A stretch of 8,171 nucleotides of DNA from Bacteroidota bacterium (lineage in GTDB: Bacteria > Bacteroidota > Bacteroidia > NS11-12g > UBA9320): NCBI GenBank assembly GCA_024638525.1, contig JAHEKB010000089.1, positions 1 through 8,171 of the forward strand, written 5' to 3'. Numbering within the stretch: the stretch's first letter is position 1; each line of letters opens with the position of its first letter. Position numbers and translations under genes: made by a program. A model generated the notes under the pieces. The model did not search any database and was not told where the DNA came from. It worked only from the letters and a program-made list of their open reading frames with translations. Positions 1 through 7,376 of the stretch are shown here, piece after piece.

Positions 1-916
1 TGGCCGAATCCAAGAGGTAATAGGCCAAGAAATCCAGAGACATTTCATTGTTTTTAAAGGCAGCACTGGGGTAAGTCAACTCTCCTTGAACAGAAGTGCC
101 AACACTTGCAATCCCCGTTCCTCCGTGAACCCAAGGCCCTACCAAGAGCCATTGCTCATCCCTTACATCTACAGCCGCATTTGATCTGGATCGCGTGTAG
201 AAACTCATCATTTGATCAATGTTGTGGTCGTACCAACCCCCAATCTGGAGAGTTGGAATTGCAATGTCATCAGCAAAATCTGTATTGGACTCTGCGGCAG
301 TCCATATGGCGTTGTCATAAACATTTGCCAAGACTATGGGAGAAAGTCCATAGCCGAGTTTGTCCAATTGATTCAAACGGGCTTCCTCCAGAACACCCCC
401 ATAGAAATAGGATTCATAGGCCTGTGAGCCAGTAGCCACTACAGGGATAGCACAGCTGTGATTTGGGTGGTTCTCTGCGCAGAGATTGTATTGTACACCT
501 CCAAGAGCAGATGGCCCCCAGGTGGCAATTCTGTCTTTGTGCCAGCTCTGGTCTGCAATCCAATCGCAGACATCATAAGCATCTTCCCCTCTAACAACAT
601 TTGCACTAGCTGCATCCTTTGATCCGTAAAATCCACGCCAATCTACAATGACCCAGATGTATGGATAATTATTCAGCTGCTCTCCAACACCCATGGGCAT
701 TCCAAACTCAAAAAGGTCTTTGTTGTAAGGTGTTTGTATTAGAATTACCTGGGCTGAATCAATATTGCTTGGGATGTATATGTCCGCCTCTAGGAATTTC
801 CCATCACGCATGGGAATCGAGACGTCATCTAGGCTAGGGGTCAGTTTTGCAGTGGCCAGTATCGGAATGCTGAATAGAATTAATATAGAATAGCGTAAGT
901 GGCGACTCATTTTCAT
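1..916 (-). CDS. Secreted CocE/NonD family (peptidase S15-like) alpha/beta hydrolase, C-terminus outside window
   Basis: This gene reads leftwards from an ATG at 916-914 and is still open at base 1, so about 305 residues are visible. Residues 1-23 form a Sec signal peptide (basic start, hydrophobic ILILFSIPIL core, likely cut near ATA-KL), with no lipobox Cys, so the enzyme should leave the cytoplasm. The mature part opens with the VSIPMRDG...LEADIYIP strand signature of the CocE/X-Pro dipeptidyl-peptidase family, followed by WRGFYGSKD (93-101). The nucleophile elbow is WGPSALGG with Ser136 (GxSxLG, as in CocE), the acid is probably Asp230 in GGWYD, and the base is His264 in GPWVHGG, so the triad looks intact. 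Family members hydrolyse acyl, ester or peptide bonds; the substrate cannot be predicted. Full-length relatives are usually 550-600 residues, so the C-terminal jelly-roll domain should lie beyond the edge. A second in-frame ATG at 910-908 is an alternative start. It is divergent from mreB. Confidence 0.88.
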   Translation of the reverse strand, partial: MKMSRHLRYSILILFSIPILATAKLTPSLDDVSIPMRDGKFLEADIYIPSNIDSAQVILIQTPYNKDLFEFGMPMGVGEQLNNYPYIWVIVDWRGFYGSKDAASANVVRGEDAYDVCDWIADQSWHKDRIATWGPSALGGVQYNLCAENHPNHSCAIPVVATGSQAYESYFYGGVLEEARLNQLDKLGYGLSPIVLANVYDNAIWTAAESNTDFADDIAIPTLQIGGWYDHNIDQMMSFYTRSRSNAAVDVRDEQWLLVGPWVHGGTGIASVGTSVQGELTYPSAAFKNNEMSLDFLAYYLLDSA

Positions 917-930
917 AAGAGCTTTGTTTA

Positions 931-940
931 TTGTGCACAA
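931..940. promoter_or_regulatory. Perfect 10-bp palindrome upstream of the hydrolase start
   Basis: TTGTGCACAA is a perfect inverted repeat lying 15 bp upstream of the leftward hydrolase start, in the shared region between it and mreB. Its position suits an operator for a dimeric regulator acting on the hydrolase gene, but no regulator family is recognised and a 10-bp palindrome can occur by chance. The remainder of the 151-bp spacer is AT-rich, with several TTCAA/TTGAA words and no strict leftward CAAAnnTA (reverse -7) element. Confidence 0.25.
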
Positions 941-1023
941 GCTAGCCCAAAAGCCTTGAAATTCAAAAAGTGAGGGCTTCAAAGTCTCCACCCTTTTTTA
1001 ATCAAAAATTGCCTTCAAATCCC

Positions 1024-1031
1024 TACTTTTG
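1024..1031 (+). promoter_or_regulatory. Candidate Bacteroidota -7 promoter element for the mre-rod operon
   Basis: TACTTTTG matches the Bacteroidota housekeeping sigma -7 consensus TAnnTTTG exactly. It ends 36 bp before the mreB ATG, which would leave a leader of about 30 nt. The partner -33 TTG is not convincing: the nearest TTG (1009-1011) is only 12 bp upstream, closer than the usual ~19 bp. The leader just before the ATG is purine-rich without a Shine-Dalgarno motif, as is normal in this phylum. It is the only such element before a six-gene unit with no internal gaps. Confidence 0.45.
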
Positions 1032-1067
1032 CAAGTCATTAAATCTTAGAGAAAGCAAAGACAACAG

Positions 1068-2090
1068 ATGGGATTACTCGGCTTTTTAACACAAGAACTT
1101 GCCATTGACCTTGGAACGGCCAATACCTTGATCATACACAAGGATAAATTGGTGGTGGATGAACCTTCCATCATTGCTATCAACAGAACCACCAAAGAAG
1201 TTATAGCCATTGGCAAAGAAGCTCAAAAAATGCACGGTAAAACGCATGAGGAAATCAAGACCATCAAACCATTGAAAGATGGAGTGATTGCTGATTTTCA
1301 GGCAGCTGAGCACATGATTCGGGGATTCATCAAATTGATCAACAGCAAGAAAAAGTGGGGAAGCCCTCAACTGCGGATGGTCATTTGTATCCCAAGTGGA
1401 ATCACAGAGGTAGAGAAAAGAGCAGTTAAAGAATCAGCAGAACGCGCAGGTGGCAAAGAAGTATATATGATACCTGAACCTATGGCGGCAGCCATTGGTA
1501 TTGGGATTGATGTCGCGGAGCCTATGGGAAATATGATTATCGATATAGGTGGGGGTACTACGGAAATAGCGGTAATTGCCCTTGCAGGTATTGTTTCTGA
1601 CGAATCCATCAGGGTAGCTGGGAACGAATTCACTGAAGATATTATCGAATACATGCGTCGCCAACACAATCTTATGATTGGAGAGCGCACGGCTGAGATG
1701 ATCAAAATGGAAGTGGGTGCGGCCTTGCCGGAGTTGGAAAATCCGCCTGAGGATTATGCCGTAAATGGTCGCGACCTTATGACAGGTATTCCCAAGCAAA
1801 TCATGATTTCATACTCCGAAATTGCTTTGGCATTGGATAAGTCTATTTCTAAAATAGAAGAAGCGGTATTGAAAGCCTTGGAATTAACGCCGCCGGAATT
1901 GTCGGCTGACATCTATCAGACGGGCTTATACCTAACCGGGGGAGGTGCTTTATTGCGCGGATTGGACAGACGGATTTCCAGCAAGACCAAATTGCCGGTA
2001 TATGTTGCTGAAGACCCATTGCGCGCGGTCGTTCGCGGTACATCCATCGCTCTAAAGAACATCAAGAGTTACAAAACCATTCTACAGTGA
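1068..2090 (+). CDS. mreB: Rod shape-determining protein MreB (actin-like ATPase)
   Basis: MreB is the bacterial actin homologue that polymerises on the inner face of the cytoplasmic membrane and orients the lateral-wall synthesis machinery. The 340-residue length is typical. The actin-fold nucleotide site is complete: phosphate-1 loop DLGTANT (14-20), the EPMAAAIG segment (Glu137) carrying the catalytic-type Glu, phosphate-2 loop IDIGGGTTEIAVI (158-170) and the adenosine motif LTGGGALLRGLD (289-300). The N-terminus MGLLGFLTQE fits the short membrane-binding leader seen in relatives. The start ATG sits about 30 nt after the proposed transcription start and gives the expected N-terminus. It is the first gene of the operon; mreC begins 7 bp after its stop. 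Nothing is truncated or unusual. Confidence 0.98.
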   Translation: MGLLGFLTQELAIDLGTANTLIIHKDKLVVDEPSIIAINRTTKEVIAIGKEAQKMHGKTHEEIKTIKPLKDGVIADFQAAEHMIRGFIKLINSKKKWGSPQLRMVICIPSGITEVEKRAVKESAERAGGKEVYMIPEPMAAAIGIGIDVAEPMGNMIIDIGGGTTEIAVIALAGIVSDESIRVAGNEFTEDIIEYMRRQHNLMIGERTAEMIKMEVGAALPELENPPEDYAVNGRDLMTGIPKQIMISYSEIALALDKSISKIEEAVLKALELTPPELSADIYQTGLYLTGGGALLRGLDRRISSKTKLPVYVAEDPLRAVVRGTSIALKNIKSYKTILQ

Positions 2091-2097
2091 TCGATAA

Positions 2098-2922
2098 ATG
2101 CAGCGCCTATTAGCATTTATTGAAAACAACCTCCACTTGATTTTATTTCTGCTGCTGCAGACCTTGAGTTTAATTCTTTTGCTTCGTTTAAACCCCTACC
2201 AGCGGGCTGTGTTTTCCAATTCGGCAACTGAGGTTACGGCACGTGTCAATAATGCAAGCAGTTCTGTGGCAAACTTCATTGGCCTGAGAAAAGGCAATGA
2301 AGAATTGATGCAGCTCTTCAAAGACAGTCTCAGCAAGGAAGATCCTCGCCTTAATATGAGAATTTTTGGCGATAGCATTGAGCTCAAGGACAGTGTAAAT
2401 AAACTTTTGTTCTCCGTTGTTCCAGCTCAAGTAGTGTATCACAGCATTCACAAAGCTGAGAATGTGATGGTGATCAATCAAGGCAAAAATCAAGGTGTAA
2501 AAAGAGGGTCTGGGGTAATTTCAGCTTCGGGGGTTGCTGGCATAGTGGTGGGCGTTGGACCTAATTTTAGCACAGTGATGTCCATGCAGAACATAGATTT
2601 TCATCTGATACCACAGATCAATGGACAGGAATTCTTTACTGAGCTACAATGGGAGAACGAACAGCCCAATACCTTGTCTATCAATAAAATCAATAAGTTG
2701 GAGCAAATCAAAGAGGGAGATTTGGTCAGCACGGGCACCTCTTCACTAATCTTTCCACCAGACATTCCTATAGGAACTATAGAGCATCTGCAAAGCCAAG
2801 AAAACAGTCAGTATTTTAATACCAAAATCAGGACGGCAACTGATTTTAGGAATTTGCGATATGTCTTTGTATTGAACAATGAATACAAAGAAGAAATAGA
2901 AGAATTATTGGAAGATGAATAG
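2098..2922 (+). CDS. mreC: Rod shape-determining protein MreC
   Basis: MreC is a bitopic membrane protein whose periplasmic domain binds PBP2 and activates the Rod complex. The 274-residue product has one N-terminal membrane helix (about 12-30), then a polar stretch (about 40-105) in the place of the family's dimerising coiled coil, then the beta-rich periplasmic domain. The latter shows the family signatures NQGKNQGVKRGSGVI (127-141), GVAGIVVGVG (145-154) and GDLVSTGTSSLIFPPDIPIG (207-226), the last being the conserved GDxVxTSGxxxxFPxGIPIG region. The tail is acidic (EEIEELLEDE), and its final codons overlap the start of mreD by 8 bp (ATGAATAG). The coiled-coil part diverges strongly, as is usual for MreC. 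Confidence 0.95.
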   Translation: MQRLLAFIENNLHLILFLLLQTLSLILLLRLNPYQRAVFSNSATEVTARVNNASSSVANFIGLRKGNEELMQLFKDSLSKEDPRLNMRIFGDSIELKDSVNKLLFSVVPAQVVYHSIHKAENVMVINQGKNQGVKRGSGVISASGVAGIVVGVGPNFSTVMSMQNIDFHLIPQINGQEFFTELQWENEQPNTLSINKINKLEQIKEGDLVSTGTSSLIFPPDIPIGTIEHLQSQENSQYFNTKIRTATDFRNLRYVFVLNNEYKEEIEELLEDE

Positions 2923-3412
2923 AGTACTGGGTTTGATCATATTGATGGCTTTCCAATTGATTGTTTTAAATCATTTGGAACTCACGGCCTATTTGTATCC
3001 GCAGGTCTTTATCATGATATTGATCAATCTACCGCCCTTTATCAATAAGAGTTATCAGATTTTAATCGCTTTTGCCTTGGGACTAATCGCGGATTTCTTT
3101 ACTTCAAGTCCGGGATTACACAGCTCAGCCTGCATGTTCTTGGCTTTGATCCGAATTGGCTTACTCAATCGATACGACATAGAAGAAGTCAAGGCCAATC
3201 GCGCGTGGTTAAATCTATCTACCCTGGCATTAGATAAGTATATTTTTCTGTCATCCGTTCTGGTTTCCTTCTATCACGTCTATGCATTTGCTCTAGAATC
3301 CATTGGAGCCTTAAATACTGTGTATTACTTGGTGACTGTTGTATTGAGTTCTGTGCTCAGTTTCGTTATAATTTTGCTGATACAATTCCTGTTTATAAAG
3401 CGAAGTGTTTAG
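2915..3412 (+). CDS. mreD: Rod shape-determining protein MreD
   Basis: MreD is a small polytopic inner-membrane protein of the elongasome that works with MreC; its biochemical role is less clear than that of its partners. The 165-residue length is normal. The sequence is dominated by hydrophobic segments (about 4-18, 27-40, 46-63, 67-84, 108-126 and 136-161), giving five or six membrane passes. The best family hallmark is GLIADFFTSSPGLHSSA (56-72), which matches the GLxxDxxxxxxxGxxA signature of MreD. Its ATG lies inside the last codons of mreC and its stop lies inside the first codons of the PBP2 gene, each an 8-bp overlap, so translation of the three is probably coupled. The low sequence conservation of MreD means that the call leans partly on gene order. 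Confidence 0.92.
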   Translation: MNRVLGLIILMAFQLIVLNHLELTAYLYPQVFIMILINLPPFINKSYQILIAFALGLIADFFTSSPGLHSSACMFLALIRIGLLNRYDIEEVKANRAWLNLSTLALDKYIFLSSVLVSFYHVYAFALESIGALNTVYYLVTVVLSSVLSFVIILLIQFLFIKRSV

Positions 3413-5240
3413 CAGAAGGTCTTACGTCATCTATATAGCGGTACTGATTGTTGCAGCGATCTATATTTTTAGATTGCTTCAGATTCAGGTATACGATGAT
3501 AAATACACCAAGATCGCAGAAAAGATCTCTTTGCGTAAACAGACCATATACCCCCAACGGGGCTTAATCTTTGACCGCAATTCCAAACTCATAGTTTACA
3601 ACGATCCCGTTAGAGACCTGATGGTTTCTGTACCTTTTAAAATTGAGGGTATAGATACCAGCTTGCTCTGTAAGCTTCTGAATATTGACAGGCTAGAGTT
3701 CGACAAGCGGCTACTTCAAGCGGAAAAGAAAGCCTATCGAAGAAAGGCGGTATTCATGAAGAATGTGAACAATGCCATTTATGCCAGAGTCCATGAACGA
3801 TTGTTTGATTTTAAAGGTTTCTTCTTTGAGATAAGACAAGACAGAAACTACAAATACGTCAGTTCCGCGCATGTATTGGGATTCTTAGGAGAGGTGAGCA
3901 AAGACGAATTGAACACGCAAACAGAATCCTATTATGAGCAAGGAGATTTCTTAGGCAAAAAGGGTGTAGAGCGTTTTTACGAGGAATACCTCAGGGGAAT
4001 CAAGGGAGAAAAATATTATTATGTAGACAAGTTCGGAGTCAATAAGGGTTCATATAAAAATGGAGACCTGGATGTGGAGCCCATTGATGGCCAGGATCTG
4101 ACTTTGAGTCTGGACATAAGACTTCAAGAATACGGTGAGCAGCTCCTGCAGAATAAAATGGGTAGTATGGTAGCCATTGAGCCCAAAACCGGAGAAGTTT
4201 TAGCCCTCATATCTAGTCCATTTTACAATCCCAGAGATTTCAATATTCAACATCGAAGCCAACATTATGGAGTGGCCGCTCAAGACCCCACAAAGCCGCT
4301 TTTCAATCGTGCGGTTTCAGCACCTTATCCACCGGGGAGCACATTTAAACCACTCATGGCATTGGTGGGGCTGCAGGATGGTGCCATCAACAAGAACACT
4401 CATTTCAATTGCAATGGCGGATACAGATTGGGGTCTAGGTTGATCCATTGTCATGCGCACCCTTCACATACTAGTGTTCAACGCTCAATTGCAACATCCT
4501 GCAATAGTTTCTATTGCAATACATTTAAACGAATGATGCAATTGCCAAAGTACCAGAACACGGAAGAGGCGTATCAGAGTTGGTATAATTACCTGCACAG
4601 TTTTGGCTTGGGCCATAAATTGGGTATAGATGTCTCAGGAGAGTATGGAGGTTGGCTCAAGAAACCCGAGTATTACAATAAGATCTATGGCAAAGGCCAT
4701 TGGAAATACGCGACCATTATTTCTCTTTCATTTGGTCAAGGTGAGCTGGGCTTAACTCCAATGCAAATGGCTAATTTGGCTACCATCATAGCCAATGAGG
4801 GCTATTATTATACCCCACATGTCATCCGGTCTATCAGTGGGCTAGATACCATACCAGAACGCTTTCGGGTAAAGAACCAAACGCTGGTAGAGCAGGAGCA
4901 TTTTGTGATAGTTAAAGAAGGCATGCATATGGTTACTCAAAGCGGCACTGGTGCCGCTGTTGCTATGAAAGGAATAGAAATAGGAGGTAAAACCGGAACA
5001 GTTCAAAACCCTCATGGTGAGAACCATTCGGCCTATATAGCCTTTGCTCCTGTGGATGATCCACAAATTGCTATAGCCGTGGTAGTCGAAGAGTCGGGCT
5101 ATGGAGCGACTTGGGCAGCACCCATGGCTCATTTAATGATAGAGAAGTATCTGAGCCATCCAGACAGTGCCTCTACTCTACCTTGGTTGGAGGAAAGAAT
5201 GTTCAATGCTGATTTAATCCCTGAGAAATACAAGAACTGA
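3405..5240 (+). CDS. mrdA: Penicillin-binding protein 2 (elongasome peptidoglycan transpeptidase)
   Basis: Class B penicillin-binding protein that cross-links peptidoglycan in the periplasm during cell elongation, paired with RodA. The 611-residue product has an N-terminal membrane anchor (8-25), a dimerisation/pedestal region beginning at RGLIFDRN (52-59) and running to about 230, and a transpeptidase domain from about 235 to 590. The three active-site motifs are intact: STFK (Ser312-Lys315), SCN (365-367) and KTGT (529-532). The start is GTG: the codon three upstream in this frame is TAA, so GTG at 3405 is the first possible start, and it alone gives the full membrane anchor. Between the first two motifs is a Cys/His cluster (C336, C349, H350, H352, H355, C366) that may bind metal. 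The gene overlaps mreD by 8 bp and rodA by 1 bp. Confidence 0.96.
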   Translation: MFSRRSYVIYIAVLIVAAIYIFRLLQIQVYDDKYTKIAEKISLRKQTIYPQRGLIFDRNSKLIVYNDPVRDLMVSVPFKIEGIDTSLLCKLLNIDRLEFDKRLLQAEKKAYRRKAVFMKNVNNAIYARVHERLFDFKGFFFEIRQDRNYKYVSSAHVLGFLGEVSKDELNTQTESYYEQGDFLGKKGVERFYEEYLRGIKGEKYYYVDKFGVNKGSYKNGDLDVEPIDGQDLTLSLDIRLQEYGEQLLQNKMGSMVAIEPKTGEVLALISSPFYNPRDFNIQHRSQHYGVAAQDPTKPLFNRAVSAPYPPGSTFKPLMALVGLQDGAINKNTHFNCNGGYRLGSRLIHCHAHPSHTSVQRSIATSCNSFYCNTFKRMMQLPKYQNTEEAYQSWYNYLHSFGLGHKLGIDVSGEYGGWLKKPEYYNKIYGKGHWKYATIISLSFGQGELGLTPMQMANLATIIANEGYYYTPHVIRSISGLDTIPERFRVKNQTLVEQEHFVIVKEGMHMVTQSGTGAAVAMKGIEIGGKTGTVQNPHGENHSAYIAFAPVDDPQIAIAVVVEESGYGATWAAPMAHLMIEKYLSHPDSASTLPWLEERMFNADLIPEKYKN

Positions 5241-6496
5241 TGCAGAAAGAGACCAATATAGACTGGATGGGCCTGCTGCTTTATTTGTTTATTGCTTGCA
5301 TAGGAATTGCCAGCGTCTATTCAGCTACATCAGATGCAGGGGCTTCCAGCTTAATTGAAGGTCGAAGTGGCAAACAGATGATGTGGTTGGGGGTATCGGC
5401 CATAATGGCTTTGGTGATCTTTCTGCTCAATGCCAAATTTTATGAAGTCTTTTCCTGGTATATCTATTTGGTGCTGATGCTGTTACTGGTGGCGGTTTTG
5501 CTATTTGGCGCAGAAATAGCTGGCTCAAAATCCTGGCTAAAAATCGGTTCGTTTAGCCTTCAACCTTCAGAATTTGCCAAATACGGAACATGCTTTGCAC
5601 TAGCTGCACTATTAAGTGGCATTGATGTGTCTCTGTCTAAACGCAAAGATTTAATCAAAGCTATTGCAGTGATTACCTTACCTGCCGTATTAATTGTATT
5701 GCAAGGAGATGCTGGATCCTCTTTGGTATTCAGTAGTTTTTTATTGGTGCTGTACAGAGAAGGTCTTAGTCCATTGGTGCTTATCATTGGGCTCTTGGCC
5801 ATACTGATTTTTATTTTGACCATGGTGGTGGGAATATTGTGGTTGTCGGTTGGATTATTGGTGATCACAGGGGTCTTTTTGGCTTTCAGTTTTACCAATA
5901 GAAAGACCATAGTTCCAGCTCTTGTTCTCGCTGCTGTCTGTATTTTGTTTAGCTTGAGTGTAGAATTCATTTTCAACGAGGTATTGCAAGAACACCAACA
6001 GAAAAGAATATTGGTCACCTTGAATCTACTAGAAGATCCTCAGGGTGCAGGATATAATGTCAATCAAGCCAAGATAGCCATTGGTTCGGGAGGCTTTAGC
6101 GGAAAGGGTTATTTGAACGGATCACACACCAAGGGAGACTTTATTCCAGAGCAGACAACAGACTTCATCTTTTGTACCATAGGCGAAGAGGGTGGCTGGC
6201 TTTGGAGTTCTGCAACAATTTTGCTTTTCACCCTCCTAATACTTCGCTTGTATTGGCTGGCCCAAAGGGCGAAGAAAAAATATAAAAGGGTGTTTATCTT
6301 TAGTGTGGCATCTATACTTTTCTTCCACCTTACCATTAATGTTGGAATGACCATAGGCCTGATGCCTGTAATAGGAATTCCATTACCCTTGATTAGTTAT
6401 GGTGGCTCATCCTTCTTAGCATTTTCATTATTGATATTTACCGCCCTTAAATTCGATGCGAGCAGGGGGCAAGACCTTCAATCTGTTTTCTCATGA
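5240..6496 (+). CDS. rodA: Rod shape-determining protein RodA (SEDS peptidoglycan glycosyltransferase)
   Basis: RodA is the SEDS-family polymerase that joins lipid II into glycan strands in the elongasome, working as a complex with PBP2. The 418-residue product has about ten hydrophobic membrane segments. SEDS hallmarks are SKSWLKIGSFSLQPSEFAK (96-114, with Trp99), QGDAGSSLVF (155-164), AIGSGGFSGKGYLNG (280-294), PEQTTDFIFCTIGEEGG (303-319) and LPLISYGGSSFLAFS (382-396). Asp308 in TTDFIF corresponds to the invariant Asp that is essential for polymerase activity in studied RodA proteins. RodA rather than FtsW is favoured by its place directly after PBP2 in the mre operon. Its ATG shares one base with the PBP2 stop (TGATG), and the next gene starts within its stop (ATGA), so expression is coupled on both sides. 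Confidence 0.96.
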   Translation: MQKETNIDWMGLLLYLFIACIGIASVYSATSDAGASSLIEGRSGKQMMWLGVSAIMALVIFLLNAKFYEVFSWYIYLVLMLLLVAVLLFGAEIAGSKSWLKIGSFSLQPSEFAKYGTCFALAALLSGIDVSLSKRKDLIKAIAVITLPAVLIVLQGDAGSSLVFSSFLLVLYREGLSPLVLIIGLLAILIFILTMVVGILWLSVGLLVITGVFLAFSFTNRKTIVPALVLAAVCILFSLSVEFIFNEVLQEHQQKRILVTLNLLEDPQGAGYNVNQAKIAIGSGGFSGKGYLNGSHTKGDFIPEQTTDFIFCTIGEEGGWLWSSATILLFTLLILRLYWLAQRAKKKYKRVFIFSVASILFFHLTINVGMTIGLMPVIGIPLPLISYGGSSFLAFSLLIFTALKFDASRGQDLQSVFS

Positions 6497-7131
6497 GTTT
6501 AAAAGTACATCAATTGACATTCAACCCCTTTGCAGAGAACACCTATTTGCTAGAAGACAAGGGCAAGGTAGTGATCATAGACCCTGGAATGTATGGGCAA
6601 GCCGAAGAAAAGAGGATGAAAACCTATTTGGAGATCAATGAATTAGAGCCTATGGCCCTGTGGTTGACCCATGCACATTTAGACCATATTTTTGGTTTAA
6701 ATTGGCTGGTGGCAGAATACGGTCTCGACATTTTTCTTCATCCCGAGGATGCGCCCATATACGAGCATGCAGTGCCTACAGCCATGCAGTACGGATTGAG
6801 CATGCAGCCCTTGCCCAAAGCCAAATACGAATTGAATTTGAGCACTTTGCGATTTGGTGAAAACGAAATAGAGGTCTTTCACACTCCTGGGCATTCCCCG
6901 GGGGGTGTGAGTTTCTACTCCAAGAATGATAAAATTGCCATTGTAGGGGATGCGCTATTTCAGGGAAGCATTGGCAGGACAGACCTTCCCGGTGGTGATT
7001 ACCAGACCCTTATTGATGCCATTAAATCAAAATTGCTGACTCTGCCTGACGATACATCTGTGTATAGTGGCCACGGCCCAATGACGACCATAGGGCGGGA
7101 GCGGATGTCGAATCCGTTTTTGCAGGATTGA
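6493..7131 (+). CDS. MBL-fold metallo-hydrolase, YcbL/GloC (glyoxalase II-like) type
   Basis: Small soluble cytoplasmic metal-dependent hydrolase of the metallo-beta-lactamase superfamily; no signal peptide is visible. All metal ligands of the two-metal site are present: THAHLDH (His60, His62, Asp64, His65), His134 in TPGHSPGG, Asp153 in GDALF and His194 in SGHGP. The segment GSIGRTDLPGGD (158-169) and the ending RMSNPFLQD are characteristic of the short (about 210-residue) glyoxalase II-like subgroup that includes E. coli YcbL/GloC, which lacks the long C-terminal glutathione-binding domain of classical GloB. Those relatives hydrolyse thioesters such as S-lactoylglutathione; since many Bacteroidota lack glutathione, the real substrate here is unknown. 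Its ATG overlaps the rodA stop by 4 bp (ATGA), so it is the last cistron of the shape operon. A true beta-lactamase is unlikely, because there is no export signal. Confidence 0.92.
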   Translation: MSLKVHQLTFNPFAENTYLLEDKGKVVIIDPGMYGQAEEKRMKTYLEINELEPMALWLTHAHLDHIFGLNWLVAEYGLDIFLHPEDAPIYEHAVPTAMQYGLSMQPLPKAKYELNLSTLRFGENEIEVFHTPGHSPGGVSFYSKNDKIAIVGDALFQGSIGRTDLPGGDYQTLIDAIKSKLLTLPDDTSVYSGHGPMTTIGRERMSNPFLQD

Positions 7132-7157
7132 GAAGTAGTTAATAGCGACAAGAGATC

Positions 7158-7177
7158 AGTGACTAGTGACTAGTGAC
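7158..7177. repeat. Tandem heptamer AGTGACT, 2.9 copies
   Basis: Three consecutive units of AGTGACT are present, the last missing its final base. The units create overlapping ACTAGT palindromes. The run begins 27 bp after the metallo-hydrolase stop codon. It is a simple microsatellite-like repeat and no function is evident. Confidence 0.8.
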
Positions 7178-7189
7178 AAGATGGTGATG

Positions 7190-7265
7190 GTTTGAACGAC
7201 CTGTTCCTGTAAACCGCTCCTGTTTCCTGTTACGGTTCGAAGGTTTGAGAGTTTAAAGGGCCCGG
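7190..7265. repeat. Imperfect direct repeat, copy A
   Basis: This segment begins GTTTGAACGACC, continues through a GTAAACCG core at 7209-7216 and a GTTCGAA word at 7235-7241, and ends near CCCGG. It aligns with 7431-7498 in the same order of blocks with substitutions and about eight extra bases between the core and GTTCGAA. The two copies are about 240 bp apart. Confidence 0.6.
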
Positions 7266-7340
7266 CTCTGGCTTCAGTTCCGGCTCACGGCTCCGGTTCT
7301 AAGGTTTAAAATTCAAGATTTTAGCAGTGGATCTCCCCAC

Positions 7341-7365
7341 CCCCAGGGGCAAAATAGGGATTTTG
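7341..7365. terminator. Two adjacent small inverted repeats, possible weak bidirectional terminator
   Basis: CCCC-A-GGGG at 7341-7349 is followed at once by CAAAAT-AGGG-ATTTTG (7350-7365), a perfect 6-bp stem with a 4-nt loop. They lie midway between two convergent genes, where a shared terminator would be expected. Neither stem is followed by a clear T tract on either strand, and the second is AT-rich, so a classic intrinsic terminator is not well supported; no better candidate is visible in the spacer. Confidence 0.2.
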
Positions 7366-7376
7366 GAATAATGCTT

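Noticed and set aside
106..435. Plus-strand open frame of 109 codons at the left end
   Set aside because: It lies antisense to the CocE-like hydrolase, whose signal peptide, catalytic motifs and open frame are convincing; the 109-residue product has no recognisable features.
1086..2043. Minus-strand open frames of 64-121 codons under mreB
   Set aside because: These are antisense shadows of a strongly conserved gene, with no family resemblance and mutual overlap.
5560..6018. Minus-strand open frame of 152 codons under rodA
   Set aside because: The whole span is covered by rodA with intact SEDS motifs; the antisense product is Lys/Thr/Asn-rich and unrecognisable.
6493..7131. Beta-lactamase role for the MBL-fold protein, given its PBP2 neighbour
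   Set aside because: It has no signal peptide and carries the GRTDLPGGD and NPFLQD features of the YcbL/GloC-type glyoxalase II subgroup, so antibiotic hydrolysis in the periplasm is not supported.
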